From Microbacterium marinum (lineage in GTDB: Bacteria; Actinomycetota; Actinomycetes; Actinomycetales; Microbacteriaceae): a stretch of DNA of 64,000 nt. Within the stretch, counting starts at the first letter, position 1; each line of letters starts with the position of its first letter. Positions 1-7,442 of this stretch are shown one piece after another. The position numbers and the translations under genes were made by a program. The notes beneath the pieces are model-generated. The model was not told the origin of the DNA, ran no database searches, and was given only the letters and a program-made list of their open reading frames with translations. The stretch spans positions 2,046,001-2,110,000 of the forward strand of contig NZ_JACHMD010000001.1 of assembly GCF_014204835.1 (NCBI RefSeq). The letters are read 5' to 3'.

Positions 1-703
1 AGTAGAAGACGGCGACGGGGTCGATCGCCTCGACGTCGGCGATCGTGGTCGACTGCGGCAGGACGTGCACCTCGAAGCCGCGGGCGGCGAGGTTGTTCAC
101 GGTGGCCTGCTTCACACCGAGGTCGAGGATGGCGAGGTTGCCGATCCGCTCCCCCACGGCGGGCGTGACCTCGGCGGCATCCACCGACACCTCCGACGAG
201 AGGTTCTGGCCGGCCATCTGGGGCGCCTCGCGCACGATGCGCAGCTGCTCCTCGTCGCTGAGCGCGGCGGCATCCCCCGAGAAGACGCCGCCCCGCATGG
301 AGCCCGCCGAACGGAGCACCCGGGTCACGGCGCGCGTGTCGATCCCGCTGATCCCGACGATGCCGTCGCGGACGAGCGCGTCTTCGAGCGAGTGGTCGGA
401 GCGCCAGTTCGAGACGATGCGCGAAGGGTCGCGCACCACGTAGCCGGAAACCCAGATGCGACGCGACTCGTGGTCCTCGCCGTTCATGCCGGTGTTGCCG
501 ATGTGGGGTGCGGTCTGCAGGACGATCTGCCCGGCGTACGACGGGTCGGTGATCGTCTCCTGGTAGCCGGTCATCGCGGTGGCGAAGACGACTTCGCCGA
601 GCGTGGTCCCGCGGGCACCGTAGGCGTTGCCGGGGTGGCGGGTGCCGTCTTCGAGGACGAGGACGGCGGGTTCGGGAGCCTGGAATGTCTGGGAGGTGCT
701 CAT
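1..703 (-). CDS. carA: Carbamoyl-phosphate synthase small subunit (partial)
   Basis: Small (glutaminase) subunit of carbamoyl-phosphate synthase, which releases ammonia from glutamine for the first step of pyrimidine and arginine synthesis in the cytoplasm. The visible part starts MSTSQTFQAPEPAVLVLEDG and covers about 234 residues: the CPSase small-chain N-terminal domain (TGYQETITDPSYAGQ near residue 45, NTGMNGED near 70) and the first strands of the GATase domain (LDLGVK). The catalytic Cys/His/Glu of the amidotransferase lies beyond the window edge. The ATG overlaps the stop of the upstream PH-domain gene by 4 bp, so it is translated as part of the pyr operon. Identification is secure; only the N-terminal half is present. 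Confidence 0.95.
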   Translation of the reverse strand, partial: MSTSQTFQAPEPAVLVLEDGTRHPGNAYGARGTTLGEVVFATAMTGYQETITDPSYAGQIVLQTAPHIGNTGMNGEDHESRRIWVSGYVVRDPSRIVSNWRSDHSLEDALVRDGIVGISGIDTRAVTRVLRSAGSMRGGVFSGDAAALSDEEQLRIVREAPQMAGQNLSSEVSVDAAEVTPAVGERIGNLAILDLGVKQATVNNLAARGFEVHVLPQSTTIADVEAIDPVAVFY

Positions 704-1221
704 GTGTCGCTTCCGGGGGTGTGCGAGGTCGTTCGGGATGTCAGGGTGGCGCCGATCGCGTCGGCGAGGACGCGGGCGGAGGTCTCCTGCGGTCGGAGGT
801 AGGTGTCGACGACGTCGCCGCTGTCGGCGCGCCAGGCGATTCGGACGAGGCCGTCGCGCTCGACGACCCGATCGATCGCCACGGTCGCCTGCGCCACGCT
901 CTGGATGCGGCCCGTCGAGAGGAAGATCCTCGGCTTTCCGGTGAGGTCGAGAGCCACTCCGCGGTCGGTCACGGTCACCTCGACGCGTGACCGGAACGCG
1001 AGGCCGCCGATCGCGAGCCGCTCCAGGGCATCGCCGTGACGCGTGGTCGCGACGTACAGGCCGCTCGTGCGGGAGGTCTCGGTGGCGCCGGCGGGAGCCT
1101 CGCCCACCGGGGCCGCGATCCCGCTGTCGCGCCGTCCGCGGCGGCGCCACGCGAGGACGCCCACGAAGATCAGGACGACGGCGAGAAGCAGGACGAGGCC
1201 GAGGGCGAGCTCGCGCGTCAT
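700..1221 (-). CDS. Membrane-anchored PH-like domain protein of the pyr operon
   Basis: A 173-residue protein with one N-terminal transmembrane segment (residues 5-24, LALGLVLLLAVVLIF) followed by a basic stretch (WRRRGRR), an Ala/Gly linker, and a compact beta-rich domain (about 50-165) resembling the PH-like domain of actinobacterial proteins found between pyrC and carA. Start chosen at ATG 1221 because it overlaps the pyrC stop by 4 bp; the frame stays open far upstream but that part is antisense-type low-complexity sequence. It also overlaps carA by 4 bp. Translational coupling on both sides ties its expression to pyrimidine synthesis. Its biochemical role is not known to me; membrane tethering of the pathway is speculation. 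Confidence 0.85.
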   Translation of the reverse strand: MTRELALGLVLLLAVVLIFVGVLAWRRRGRRDSGIAAPVGEAPAGATETSRTSGLYVATTRHGDALERLAIGGLAFRSRVEVTVTDRGVALDLTGKPRIFLSTGRIQSVAQATVAIDRVVERDGLVRIAWRADSGDVVDTYLRPQETSARVLADAIGATLTSRTTSHTPGSDT

Positions 1222-2534
1222 GCGGTCGCTCCCGATCCGGCGAGGTCGACCACCGCACCGTCGACGACGGTGGGTGTCCCGCGGAAGAACGTGGCGCGCA
1301 CCTCGCCGGGCAGCTCGCGGTCGAGATAGGGCGAGTTGACGCTCCGTCCCCGCAGGTCGTCGGCGCTGAAGCGGCGCGTCGGCGCGGGGTCGTACAGGGT
1401 GAAGGATGCCGCCTGACCCACGCTGAGCGGGGTGCCGGCGCCGTCGAGCCGTCCGATGCGTGCAGGCGCTGCCGACATCACCCGCGCGACGTCGTCCCAG
1501 TCGAGCAGGCCGGTCTCGACCATGGCGGCGTGGACGACCCGGATTGCGGACTCCAGACCGACCATGCCGTTCGCCGCGGCCTGCCACTCGCAGTTCTTCG
1601 CCTCGGCGGGGTGGGGAGCGTGATCGGTCGCCACGATATCGATCGTGCCGTCGGCCAGTCCCTCTCTGACCGCACGCACGTCCTCGTCGCGCCGAAGCGG
1701 AGGATTGACCTTGAAGCGCGGGTCGTATCCGCGGACGAGCTCCTCCGTCAGCAGGAGGTGGTGGGGGGTGACCTCCGCCGTGACGGCGACACCCCGCTTC
1801 TTCGCCCAGCGGATCAGATCGACCGATCCGGCCGTCGAAAGGTGGCAGACATGCAGGCGGGATCCGACGTGCTCGGCCAGCAGCACATCCCGCGCGATGA
1901 TCGACTCCTCGGCGACCGCCGGCCACCCCGTGAGCCCCAGCTCGGCCGAGACGACGCCCTCGTTCATCTGCGCACCCTCCGTGAGGCGCGGGTCCTGGGC
2001 GTGCTGGGCGACGACGCCGTCGAACGCCTTCACGTACTCCAGCGCGCGTCGCATGATGAGCGGGTCGAAGACGCAGAACCCGTCGTCGCTGAAGACCCGG
2101 ACGCGGGCCCTCGAGGATGCCATCGCGCCGAGTTCGGCGAGGCGCTCCCCCTTCTGCCCGACGGTGACCGCACCGATCGGCTGCACGTGGACATATCCAG
2201 CGGCCTCACCGAGGGCGAGCTCCTGCTCGACGACGCCGGCGGTGTCGGCGACGGGCGAGGTGTTCGGCATCGCGAAGACCGTCGTGTAGCCGCCGGCTGC
2301 GGCCGCGCGCGACCCGGTGAGGATCGTCTCCGATGCCTCGCCTCCGGGCTCGCGGAGGTGCGTGTGCAGGTCGACGAGGCCGGGGAGGGCGAGGAGGCCG
2401 TCCGCGTCGACGACCCGGGCACCGGCCGGTGCCGACACGGCGCCGACCGCGGTGATGGTGCCGGCCTCGATGAGGATGTCGGCTGCCTGGCCGCCCTGGA
2501 TCCGCGCCCCGCGGATGAGGGTTGCGTCGCTCAT
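1218..2534 (-). CDS. pyrC: Dihydroorotase
   Basis: Catalyses reversible cyclisation of N-carbamoyl-L-aspartate to dihydroorotate, third step of de novo pyrimidine synthesis. The 438-residue amidohydrolase shows the metal-binding HxH ([11 protein letters not shown]57 and H59), the substrate-binding [10 protein letters not shown] segment, and TDHAPHP near residue 300, all typical of class I dihydroorotases. Start MSDATLIRG overlaps the pyrB stop by 4 bp; the 3' end overlaps the PH-domain gene by 4 bp. It is the third gene of the pyrR-pyrB-pyrC-PH-carA operon. Confidence 0.96.
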   Translation of the reverse strand: MSDATLIRGARIQGGQAADILIEAGTITAVGAVSAPAGARVVDADGLLALPGLVDLHTHLREPGGEASETILTGSRAAAAGGYTTVFAMPNTSPVADTAGVVEQELALGEAAGYVHVQPIGAVTVGQKGERLAELGAMASSRARVRVFSDDGFCVFDPLIMRRALEYVKAFDGVVAQHAQDPRLTEGAQMNEGVVSAELGLTGWPAVAEESIIARDVLLAEHVGSRLHVCHLSTAGSVDLIRWAKKRGVAVTAEVTPHHLLLTEELVRGYDPRFKVNPPLRRDEDVRAVREGLADGTIDIVATDHAPHPAEAKNCEWQAAANGMVGLESAIRVVHAAMVETGLLDWDDVARVMSAAPARIGRLDGAGTPLSVGQAASFTLYDPAPTRRFSADDLRGRSVNSPYLDRELPGEVRATFFRGTPTVVDGAVVDLAGSGATA

Positions 2535-3502
2535 CGGGCGTCCTCCTCTGCGTTCGTCGTGTCGCGCTCGCCTGCCAGCAGCAGGTACAGCGCCGCCATG
2601 CGCACCGACACACCGTTCGCGACCTGTTCGAGAACGGTCGATCGAGGCGAATCGGCGGCGTCGGCGGAGATCTCCAGACCCCGGTTCATGGGTCCGGGGT
2701 GCATGACAATGCTATCGGCAGGCAGGACGCCCAGCCGCGCGGCATCCAGCCCCCATCGCCTCGAATACTCCCGCTCAGTGGGGAAATAGGCCGCGTTCAT
2801 GCGTTCGAGCTGGATGCGGAGCATCATGACCGCGTCCGGCCCCGCCGCAAGCGCCTCGTCGAGGTCGTATCCGACGTCGACGGGCCACGCGCTGACATCC
2901 TGCGGGACGAGGGTCGGTGGGGCGACGAGCGTGACCCGCGCGCCGAGCGTCGTGAGCAGCCAGACGTTGGAACGCGCGACACGCGAGTGGAGCACGTCGC
3001 CGACGATGGTCACGCGGAGTCCGCTGAGATCGCGGCCCCGGCTGTCGTCGCCGAAGAAGCGCTTGCGGATCGTGAAGGCGTCCAGAAGGGCCTGTGTGGG
3101 GTGCTCGTGCGTGCCGTCGCCGGCGTTGAGGACGCCGGCGGAGATCCAGCCGCTGGTGGCGAGGGTGTGCGGGGCGCCGGACGCGCCATGCCGGATGACC
3201 ACGGCATCCGCCCCCATCGCCTGCAGGGTCTGCGCCGTGTCCTGAAGCGACTCACCCTTGGAGACCGACGATCCCTTCGCGGAGAAGTTGATCACGTCGG
3301 CGGACAGTCGCTTGGCCGCCGCCTCGAACGAGATGCGAGTGCGGGTCGAGTCCTCGAAGAAGAGGTTCACGACCGTCTTGCCCCGCAGAGTGGGAAGCTT
3401 CTTGATCTCGCGTGACTGCGTGTCGCGCATGTCCTCGGCCACATCGAGCAGGCGCAGCGCGTCGGCTCGGGCGAGGGTGCGGGTGTCGAGGAGGTGTCTC
3501 AT
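2531..3502 (-). CDS. pyrB: Aspartate carbamoyltransferase catalytic chain
   Basis: Transfers the carbamoyl group to aspartate, the committed step of pyrimidine synthesis. The 323-residue sequence has the carbamoyl-phosphate loop [13 protein letters not shown] (S52-T53-R54-T55), the HPTQALLD motif near residue 139 and the HPGPMNRG motif near 270. No pyrI regulatory subunit is nearby, as usual in Gram-positive bacteria where control is exerted by PyrR. Start and stop each overlap the neighbouring gene by 4 bp. Confidence 0.97.
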   Translation of the reverse strand: MRHLLDTRTLARADALRLLDVAEDMRDTQSREIKKLPTLRGKTVVNLFFEDSTRTRISFEAAAKRLSADVINFSAKGSSVSKGESLQDTAQTLQAMGADAVVIRHGASGAPHTLATSGWISAGVLNAGDGTHEHPTQALLDAFTIRKRFFGDDSRGRDLSGLRVTIVGDVLHSRVARSNVWLLTTLGARVTLVAPPTLVPQDVSAWPVDVGYDLDEALAAGPDAVMMLRIQLERMNAAYFPTEREYSRRWGLDAARLGVLPADSIVMHPGPMNRGLEISADAADSPRSTVLEQVANGVSVRMAALYLLLAGERDTTNAEEDAR

Positions 3503-4029
3503 GACGCGATCGTCACCTCATCGGTGCCATCGACTTCGAGCAGCCGGACGTTGACCCGCTCGTCGCGCGCGCTCGGAAGGTTCTTGCCGACGTAGTCGGG
3601 CCGGATCGGCAGCTCCCGGTGCCCGCGGTCGACGAGGATCGCCAGCCGAACAGCGGCAGGGCGCCCGATGTCCTGGAGCGCGTCGAGGGCCGCCCGGATC
3701 GAGCGCCCCGAGAACAGGACGTCATCGACGAGCACGACGGTCTTCGCGTCGATGCCGCCGGGAGGGATCTCCGTCGGCCGCGGCGTGCGCGTGGGATTCC
3801 GGTGCAGATCATCCCGGTACATCGTGACGTCGAGCGCACCGACCGGCACGCTGTGGCCGGTGAAAGACGCGATGAGCGCGGCGATGCGGTCGGCGAGGGT
3901 GACGCCGCGGGTGGGGATCCCGAGGAGCACGAGCCCGTCGGGGCCCCTGTTCGACTCGAGGATCTCGTGCGAGATGCGCGTGAGTGCGCGGGCGATGTCG
4001 GCATCGTGCAGAACGGTGCGCGAGGTCAT
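3499..4029 (-). CDS. pyrR: Bifunctional pyr operon regulator / uracil phosphoribosyltransferase
   Basis: PyrR binds pyr mRNA in response to UMP/UTP and also has uracil phosphoribosyltransferase activity. The 176-residue protein has the PRPP-binding loop [14 protein letters not shown] (residues 98-111), the PTRG motif (39-42) and the basic surface [10 protein letters not shown] used for RNA contact in the family. ATG 4029 was preferred over an upstream in-frame ATG at 4053 because GAAGGGAG lies 6-8 nt before it. It is the first gene of the pyr operon. A PyrR-binding-loop match sits 18-28 nt upstream of its start, so autogenous translational control is likely. Confidence 0.95.
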   Translation of the reverse strand: MTSRTVLHDADIARALTRISHEILESNRGPDGLVLLGIPTRGVTLADRIAALIASFTGHSVPVGALDVTMYRDDLHRNPTRTPRPTEIPPGGIDAKTVVLVDDVLFSGRSIRAALDALQDIGRPAAVRLAILVDRGHRELPIRPDYVGKNLPSARDERVNVRLLEVDGTDEVTIAS

Positions 4030-4042
4030 CCGCCGCTCCCTT

Positions 4043-4062
4043 CTCCGCCTCACAGGACGGTG
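4043..4062 (-). promoter_or_regulatory. Candidate PyrR RNA-binding loop in pyrR leader
   Basis: Read on the minus strand, a short hairpin CCG-TCCTGTGAGG-CGG presents TCCTGTGAGGC (4057-4047), matching the core UCCNGNGAGGY of the known PyrR recognition loop. It is followed directly by the GAAGGGAG ribosome-binding site of pyrR. No terminator hairpin or T-run follows, so the arrangement fits control of translation, as reported for mycobacterial pyrR, rather than attenuation. Confidence 0.65.
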
Positions 4063-4086
4063 TTAAAGGTTGCTGGGTTCCGCTCC

Positions 4087-4092
4087 AGTCTA
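4087..4092 (-). promoter_or_regulatory. -10 box of the pyr operon
   Basis: TAGACT on the minus strand about 58 nt upstream of pyrR fits the actinobacterial TANNNT -10 consensus. A transcript starting near 4080 would carry a 50-nt leader containing the candidate PyrR loop. No convincing -35 was seen. Confidence 0.5.
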
Positions 4093-4150
4093 GCCGGATG
4101 CCGCGACCGCTCCGCCCCGGCGCCGTGTCTCGGGAGGTCGCGGGTCTGCG

Positions 4151-4268
4151 CTCCCGCGGAGATCCTCGCGCCCGCGGAGATCCGCACTCCCGCGGACGAT
4201 TGCCCGCGATTCCACCCGCGGGAAGGGCGATAACCGCGCGAGCGCGGGTGCGAGTCCGCGGGAGTGCG
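4151..4268. repeat. GC-rich structured repeat cluster, 5' side of AbiEi-DUF559 gene
   Basis: Part of the 373-base stretch without a gene between pyrR and the AbiEi-DUF559 gene. It holds near-identical copies of CCCGCGGAGATCC (4153-4165 and 4171-4183), then CTCCCGCGGAC (4187-4197). A perfect 15-bp inverted repeat, CGCACTCCCGCGGAC, pairs 4183-4197 with 4254-4268, and smaller CCCGCG/CGCGGG stems lie inside its loop. Related sequence recurs at 5230-5259 on the other side of the gene. Function unknown. Confidence 0.7.
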
Positions 4269-4390
4269 TGTGCAGGCGCGGCTCAGAGCGCGGGTCGCCG
4301 GTGGCGTGCGGAGTTTCCTCCACCGATCCAGGGATGCCGCCGGCCCCGCGCGCAAGCTGTGGATCACTTCCGCGCCTTCACTTTGGCGCC

Positions 4391-4396
4391 CAGACT
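4391..4396 (+). promoter_or_regulatory. -10-like box, leaderless AbiEi-DUF559 gene
   Basis: CAGACT is followed by exactly 6 nt and the ATG at 4403, and no ribosome-binding site is present. The same CAGACT-N6-ATG arrangement precedes the second AbiEi gene (21482) and ynfA (41108, minus strand). Confidence 0.5.
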
Positions 4397-4402
4397 CGCG
4401 GT

Positions 4403-5215
4403 ATGGATGTCACCAGCTGGGTCTCATCGCGCGGAGGCGTGGCCCGCACCCGTGACCTGCACGATGCCGGCTTCAGTCGGCATCACATCGCCGCGGCGGG
4501 GCTGCACCGACCACGGCGTGGCTGGGTCTCCACCGCGTCGGCCGACCCGCTGCTCGTCCGTGCGGCGGAGTTCCGGGTCGTAGTGACCTGCGTGACCGCC
4601 GCATCCCGACACGGACTGTGGACGCTCCGCGACGACGATGCCGTCCACGTCGCGGCCCACGCGGGTGCAGGAAGTGTCGCCGCTGCGGGAGCGCGCGTGC
4701 ACTGGAGCGTGCCGCTGATCCCGCGGCATCCGAGCGCCCTCATAGATCCGGTCGAAAACGTCCTCGCGGTCGTGGCGGAGTGCCAACCGTTCGAGCGCGC
4801 GCTGGCGATCTGGGACTCGGCGTTCCGTCAAGGCAGAGCGTCCGCGGAGATCATGCGACGATTCGCCCTCCGCCCCGCGGCACGGCGTGTGCTCAAGGAC
4901 GCGGTCGCTCACCTCGACTCCGGACTCGAGACTCTGGTCGATGTCCGCCTGCGCTGGATTCCGGCCCCGGTGCACGCACAGGTCGTGCTCCTCGGCCACC
5001 GCGTCGACTTCCTCATCGGCGACCGCCTCGTGCTGCAGATCGACGGCGGTCATCACGTCGGAGCGCAGCGCGAGGCGGACATCGCCCACGATGCACTGCT
5101 CACCCTGCACGGGTTCACGGTGATCCGTGTGGGCTACTCCGACGTGGTGCACCGCTGGCCCGACGTGCAGGACCGCGTGCTCCGCGCCCTCGCGCAGGGC
5201 CTCCACCTCCGGTGA
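4403..5215 (+). CDS. AbiEi-like wHTH + DUF559 (Vsr-like) endonuclease domain protein
   Basis: A 270-residue protein of a kind common in Microbacterium. Residues 1-70 resemble the winged-helix N-terminus of AbiEi-type antitoxins (SSRGGVARTRDLHDAGFSRH). Residues about 190-265 form a DUF559/Vsr-type nuclease core: LGHRVDFLIGDRLVLQIDGG and then HLHGFTVIRVGY-like spacing, with Asp, Asp and a following Gly-His (GGHH) in place of the usual ExK. ATG 4403 was chosen because the upstream open frame is low-complexity and a -10-like box lies 6 nt before it. No AbiEii toxin partner is adjacent, so it is not a complete toxin-antitoxin pair. Convergent with nusB. Role unknown; DNA binding or cleavage is inferred from the domains. 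Confidence 0.8.
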   Translation: MDVTSWVSSRGGVARTRDLHDAGFSRHHIAAAGLHRPRRGWVSTASADPLLVRAAEFRVVVTCVTAASRHGLWTLRDDDAVHVAAHAGAGSVAAAGARVHWSVPLIPRHPSALIDPVENVLAVVAECQPFERALAIWDSAFRQGRASAEIMRRFALRPAARRVLKDAVAHLDSGLETLVDVRLRWIPAPVHAQVVLLGHRVDFLIGDRLVLQIDGGHHVGAQREADIAHDALLTLHGFTVIRVGYSDVVHRWPDVQDRVLRALAQGLHLR

Positions 5216-5258
5216 GTGCCGCGACCCGCCCTCCCCCGGAGATCCGCGCCCCGGCGGA

Positions 5259-5298
5259 CGGAAACCCGTGCAAACGTCCGCGGGACAGCGGGTTTCCG
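5259..5298. terminator. Inverted repeat between convergent genes
   Basis: CGGAAACCCG (5259-5268) and CGGGTTTCCG (5289-5298) form a perfect 10-bp stem with a 20-nt loop. It lies between the convergent AbiEi-DUF559 gene and nusB and may end transcription from both sides. There is no T-run. The sequence just before it, 5230-5259, resembles the 4151-4197 repeats. Confidence 0.45.
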
Positions 5299-5351
5299 CT
5301 GCTCGGCAGGATGACCCGCGGCCGGGGCGACCGGCGAAGGCGCGCGCCGCG

Positions 5352-5759
5352 TCAGGCGCGGGCGATGCGGGCGAGCACGCCGTGCACGAACGCGCCGGAG
5401 TCGTCCGTGGAGAACTCCTTCGCCAGTTCGACCGCCTCGTCGATCGCCACGGCGGTGGGCACCTCGGCGTTGTGGAGGATCTCCCAGACGCCGATGCGCA
5501 GGATCGCGCGGTCGACCGCCGGCATCCGCTCGAGCTTCCAGTCGCGCGCGTGCGTGACGATCTGCTCGTCGATCTCATCACGGGCGTCGATGACCCCATC
5601 AACGATGTCGCGTGCGTAGAGCCAGGAGCTCTCGCGCGCCGGCTCGCTCGCGGCGCGCTTCGCCTCGGCGGCGAGGGTCACGGCGAGGTCGTCCCCGCGG
5701 ACGTCGGACTGGAAGAGGATGTCGAGCGCGCGTTTGCGCGCCTTGCTCCGAGCGCTCAT
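5352..5759 (-). CDS. nusB: Transcription antitermination factor NusB
   Basis: All-helical 135-residue protein that binds boxA RNA with NusE (S10) in rRNA antitermination. It begins MSARSKARKRALDILFQSDV, the arginine-rich first helix diagnostic of NusB, and contains VDRAILRIGVWEI and DEAVELAKEFSTDDSGAFV, the C-terminal signature ending HGVLARIARA. It lies 7 nt downstream of efp, the usual actinobacterial efp-nusB pair. Confidence 0.97.
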   Translation of the reverse strand: MSARSKARKRALDILFQSDVRGDDLAVTLAAEAKRAASEPARESSWLYARDIVDGVIDARDEIDEQIVTHARDWKLERMPAVDRAILRIGVWEILHNAEVPTAVAIDEAVELAKEFSTDDSGAFVHGVLARIARA

Positions 5760-5766
5760 CGGGTGG

Positions 5767-6327
5767 TCAGCTCACGCGGCCGAGGTAGTCCCCGGAGCGC
5801 GTGTCGACCTTCACCTTGGTGCCCTGCTCGACGAACAGCGGAACCTGGATCTCGTAGCCGGTCTCGAGCGTCGCGGGCTTCGTGCCCGCCGACGAGCGGT
5901 CGCCCTGGAGACCGGGCTCGGTGTAGGTGATTTCGAGCACGACAGACGCCGGCATCTCGACGTAGAGCGGGTTGCCGTTGTTCAGCGCGATCTGGACCTG
6001 CTGGTTCTCCAGGAGGTAGTTCGCCGCATCGCCGACGACCGTGGCCGACACGTTCAGCTGGTCGTAGTCGGCAACGTCCATGAAGACGAAGCTGTCGCCG
6101 TCGTTGTAGAGGTAGGTGAAGTCGCGACGGTCGACGTTCTCGATCTCGATCTTCGCGCCCGCGTTGTAGGTGCGGTCGACGACCTTGCCGCTGACGACGT
6201 TCTTCAGCTTGGTGCGGACGAACGCGCCACCCTTGCCGGGCTTGACGTGCTGGAACTCCACGACGTTCCAGAGCTGCCCGTCGATGGACAGGACGACGCC
6301 GTTCTTGATGTCTGCGGTGGATGCCAT
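5767..6327 (-). CDS. efp: Translation elongation factor P
   Basis: EF-P rescues ribosomes stalled on polyproline by binding between the P and E sites. The 186-residue protein has the three-domain length of the family. Its domain I loop is [10 protein letters not shown] with K32 at the tip, the position modified in other bacteria; no modifying enzyme is encoded here. The C-terminal OB domain carries [25 protein letters not shown] -10 lies about 55 nt upstream. The ribosome-binding site is weak. Cotranscribed with nusB. Confidence 0.97.
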   Translation of the reverse strand: MASTADIKNGVVLSIDGQLWNVVEFQHVKPGKGGAFVRTKLKNVVSGKVVDRTYNAGAKIEIENVDRRDFTYLYNDGDSFVFMDVADYDQLNVSATVVGDAANYLLENQQVQIALNNGNPLYVEMPASVVLEITYTEPGLQGDRSSAGTKPATLETGYEIQVPLFVEQGTKVKVDTRSGDYLGRVS

Positions 6328-6381
6328 GAGTGTGCGGTTTTCCGTTCGATGGAGTTCGAGGGCCGAAGCGGCCGACGATCG

Positions 6382-6387
6382 ATTCTA
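6382..6387 (-). promoter_or_regulatory. -10 box of efp-nusB
   Basis: TAGAAT on the minus strand in the 92-bp gap between aroQ and efp fits TANNNT and would give a leader of about 48 nt. It separates efp-nusB transcription from the aro genes. Confidence 0.5.
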
Positions 6388-6419
6388 CGGGATGCCCTCG
6401 GCGGGTGCCCCCGGTACCG

Positions 6420-6866
6420 TCAGCCGGCGAGGGTCGTAAGGAGCCGGCGGGTCGCGTCGGCGTAGCCGGCGACCCCCTGACCTGTCACGTGGACCACCGC
6501 GACATCCGCGACGTACGAGTGGTGCCGGAACGGCTCGCGCGCGAGGACATCCGAGATGTGGACCTCGGCGACCGGCAGAGCGACGCCGGAGAGGGCGTCC
6601 CGCAGGACGACCGAGGTGTGCGTGAGGCCGCCGGGGTTGATGACGATCGCAGCGCAGTCCTCACGCGCCGCGTGGATCGCGTCGAGCAGAACACCCTCGT
6701 GGTTGCTCTGCACCGCCCGCACCTCGTACCCCGCCTCGGCGGCGGTCGCCGTCACGAGCGCTTCGACGTCGGCCAGCGTCTCGTGCCCGTAGATCCCCGG
6801 CTCGCGGACTCCCAGGAGATTCAGGTTGGGTCCGTTGACGAGCAGGATGCGGCGAGGGGCGGTCAC
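6420..6866 (-). CDS. aroQ: 3-dehydroquinate dehydratase, type II
   Basis: Third step of the shikimate pathway, anti-elimination of water from 3-dehydroquinate. The 148-residue protein shows LLVNGPNLNLLG (8-19), the flexible active-site loop REPGIYG with catalytic Tyr26, INPGGLTHTSV with its Asn and His, and VEVHISDV-type substrate-binding residues (AEVHISDVLAREPFR). The start is GTG at 6866, placed 6 nt after a TAGGGT -10 box with no ribosome-binding site, so a leaderless mRNA is likely. It is separated from the other aro genes by an acetyltransferase gene. Confidence 0.96.
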   Translation of the reverse strand: MTAPRRILLVNGPNLNLLGVREPGIYGHETLADVEALVTATAAEAGYEVRAVQSNHEGVLLDAIHAAREDCAAIVINPGGLTHTSVVLRDALSGVALPVAEVHISDVLAREPFRHHSYVADVAVVHVTGQGVAGYADATRRLLTTLAG

Positions 6867-6872
6867 ATCACG

Positions 6873-6878
6873 ACCCTA
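6873..6878 (-). promoter_or_regulatory. -10 box of leaderless aroQ
   Basis: TAGGGT on the minus strand is followed by 6 nt (CGTGAT) and the GTG start of aroQ, the recurrent leaderless geometry of this window. Confidence 0.55.
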
Positions 6879-6908
6879 GAGGACCGGGGCAGGACGATGG
6901 ATGCCGCG

Positions 6909-7442
6909 TCAGCGCAGCGGCATCCGCATGACGAGCTCGTCGCCGATGGAGCCGGTGAACGTCTCGCCGGTCGGCGTGAACCCGACCTTCGCGTACGCCG
7001 CCCGGGCACGCACGTTGTCGGCGTGGACGTCGAGGGTGAGGGCATCGGCTCCCCGCTCGGCGGCGAACCGCGCCGCGGCGGCGCAGAGCTCGGCGAAGAC
7101 GCCGCGGCCGCGCGCGTCGGGTGCGAGGTACACGCCGACCAGATCGGCACGCGGAGCGGGAACGGCCCGGCCGAGGTGATCGACGTCGCCGCCGCGCCGG
7201 ACGAGAACCGTCGCCGTTCCGACCCATTCGCCGTCCTGTTCCGCGACGAACTGCGCGGCGTCGTCCGACAGCGCACCGCCCGCGGCGCGTTCCTGCCAGA
7301 ACGTGTCGCCGCGCCGTTCCTCCTCGTCGCGCGTCGTCAGGAACGCGATGGCGGCGTCGGGATCGCTGACCGCACGCAGCCGCAGATCGCGCACCTCACG
7401 CCACTCGGCCAGTCCGATCCGTCGTACCGCCGGTGCGGTCAC
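6909..7442 (-). CDS. GNAT family N-acetyltransferase
   Basis: A 177-residue GCN5-related acetyltransferase. The acetyl-CoA binding motif A is YLAPDARGRGVFAELCAAA (Q/RxxGxG/A form RGRG-V), followed by LDVHADNVRARAAYAKVGF, the motif B segment typical of the family. The start is GTG at 7442, overlapping the aroB stop by 4 bp, so it is translated with the shikimate genes. The substrate cannot be read from sequence; a link to shikimate metabolism is only positional. Confidence 0.85.
   Translation of the reverse strand: MTAPAVRRIGLAEWREVRDLRLRAVSDPDAAIAFLTTRDEEERRGDTFWQERAAGGALSDDAAQFVAEQDGEWVGTATVLVRRGGDVDHLGRAVPAPRADLVGVYLAPDARGRGVFAELCAAAARFAAERGADALTLDVHADNVRARAAYAKVGFTPTGETFTGSIGDELVMRMPLR

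Noticed and set aside
4151..4268. Possible CRISPR array in the repeat cluster before the AbiEi-DUF559 gene.
   Set aside because: Repeats are short, irregularly spaced (3-5 nt gaps) and partly inverted; no spacers or cas genes.
4360..4372. TGTGGATCA before the AbiEi-DUF559 gene as a DnaA box.
   Set aside because: It is an isolated, imperfect match to TTATCCACA with no cluster and no origin genes nearby.
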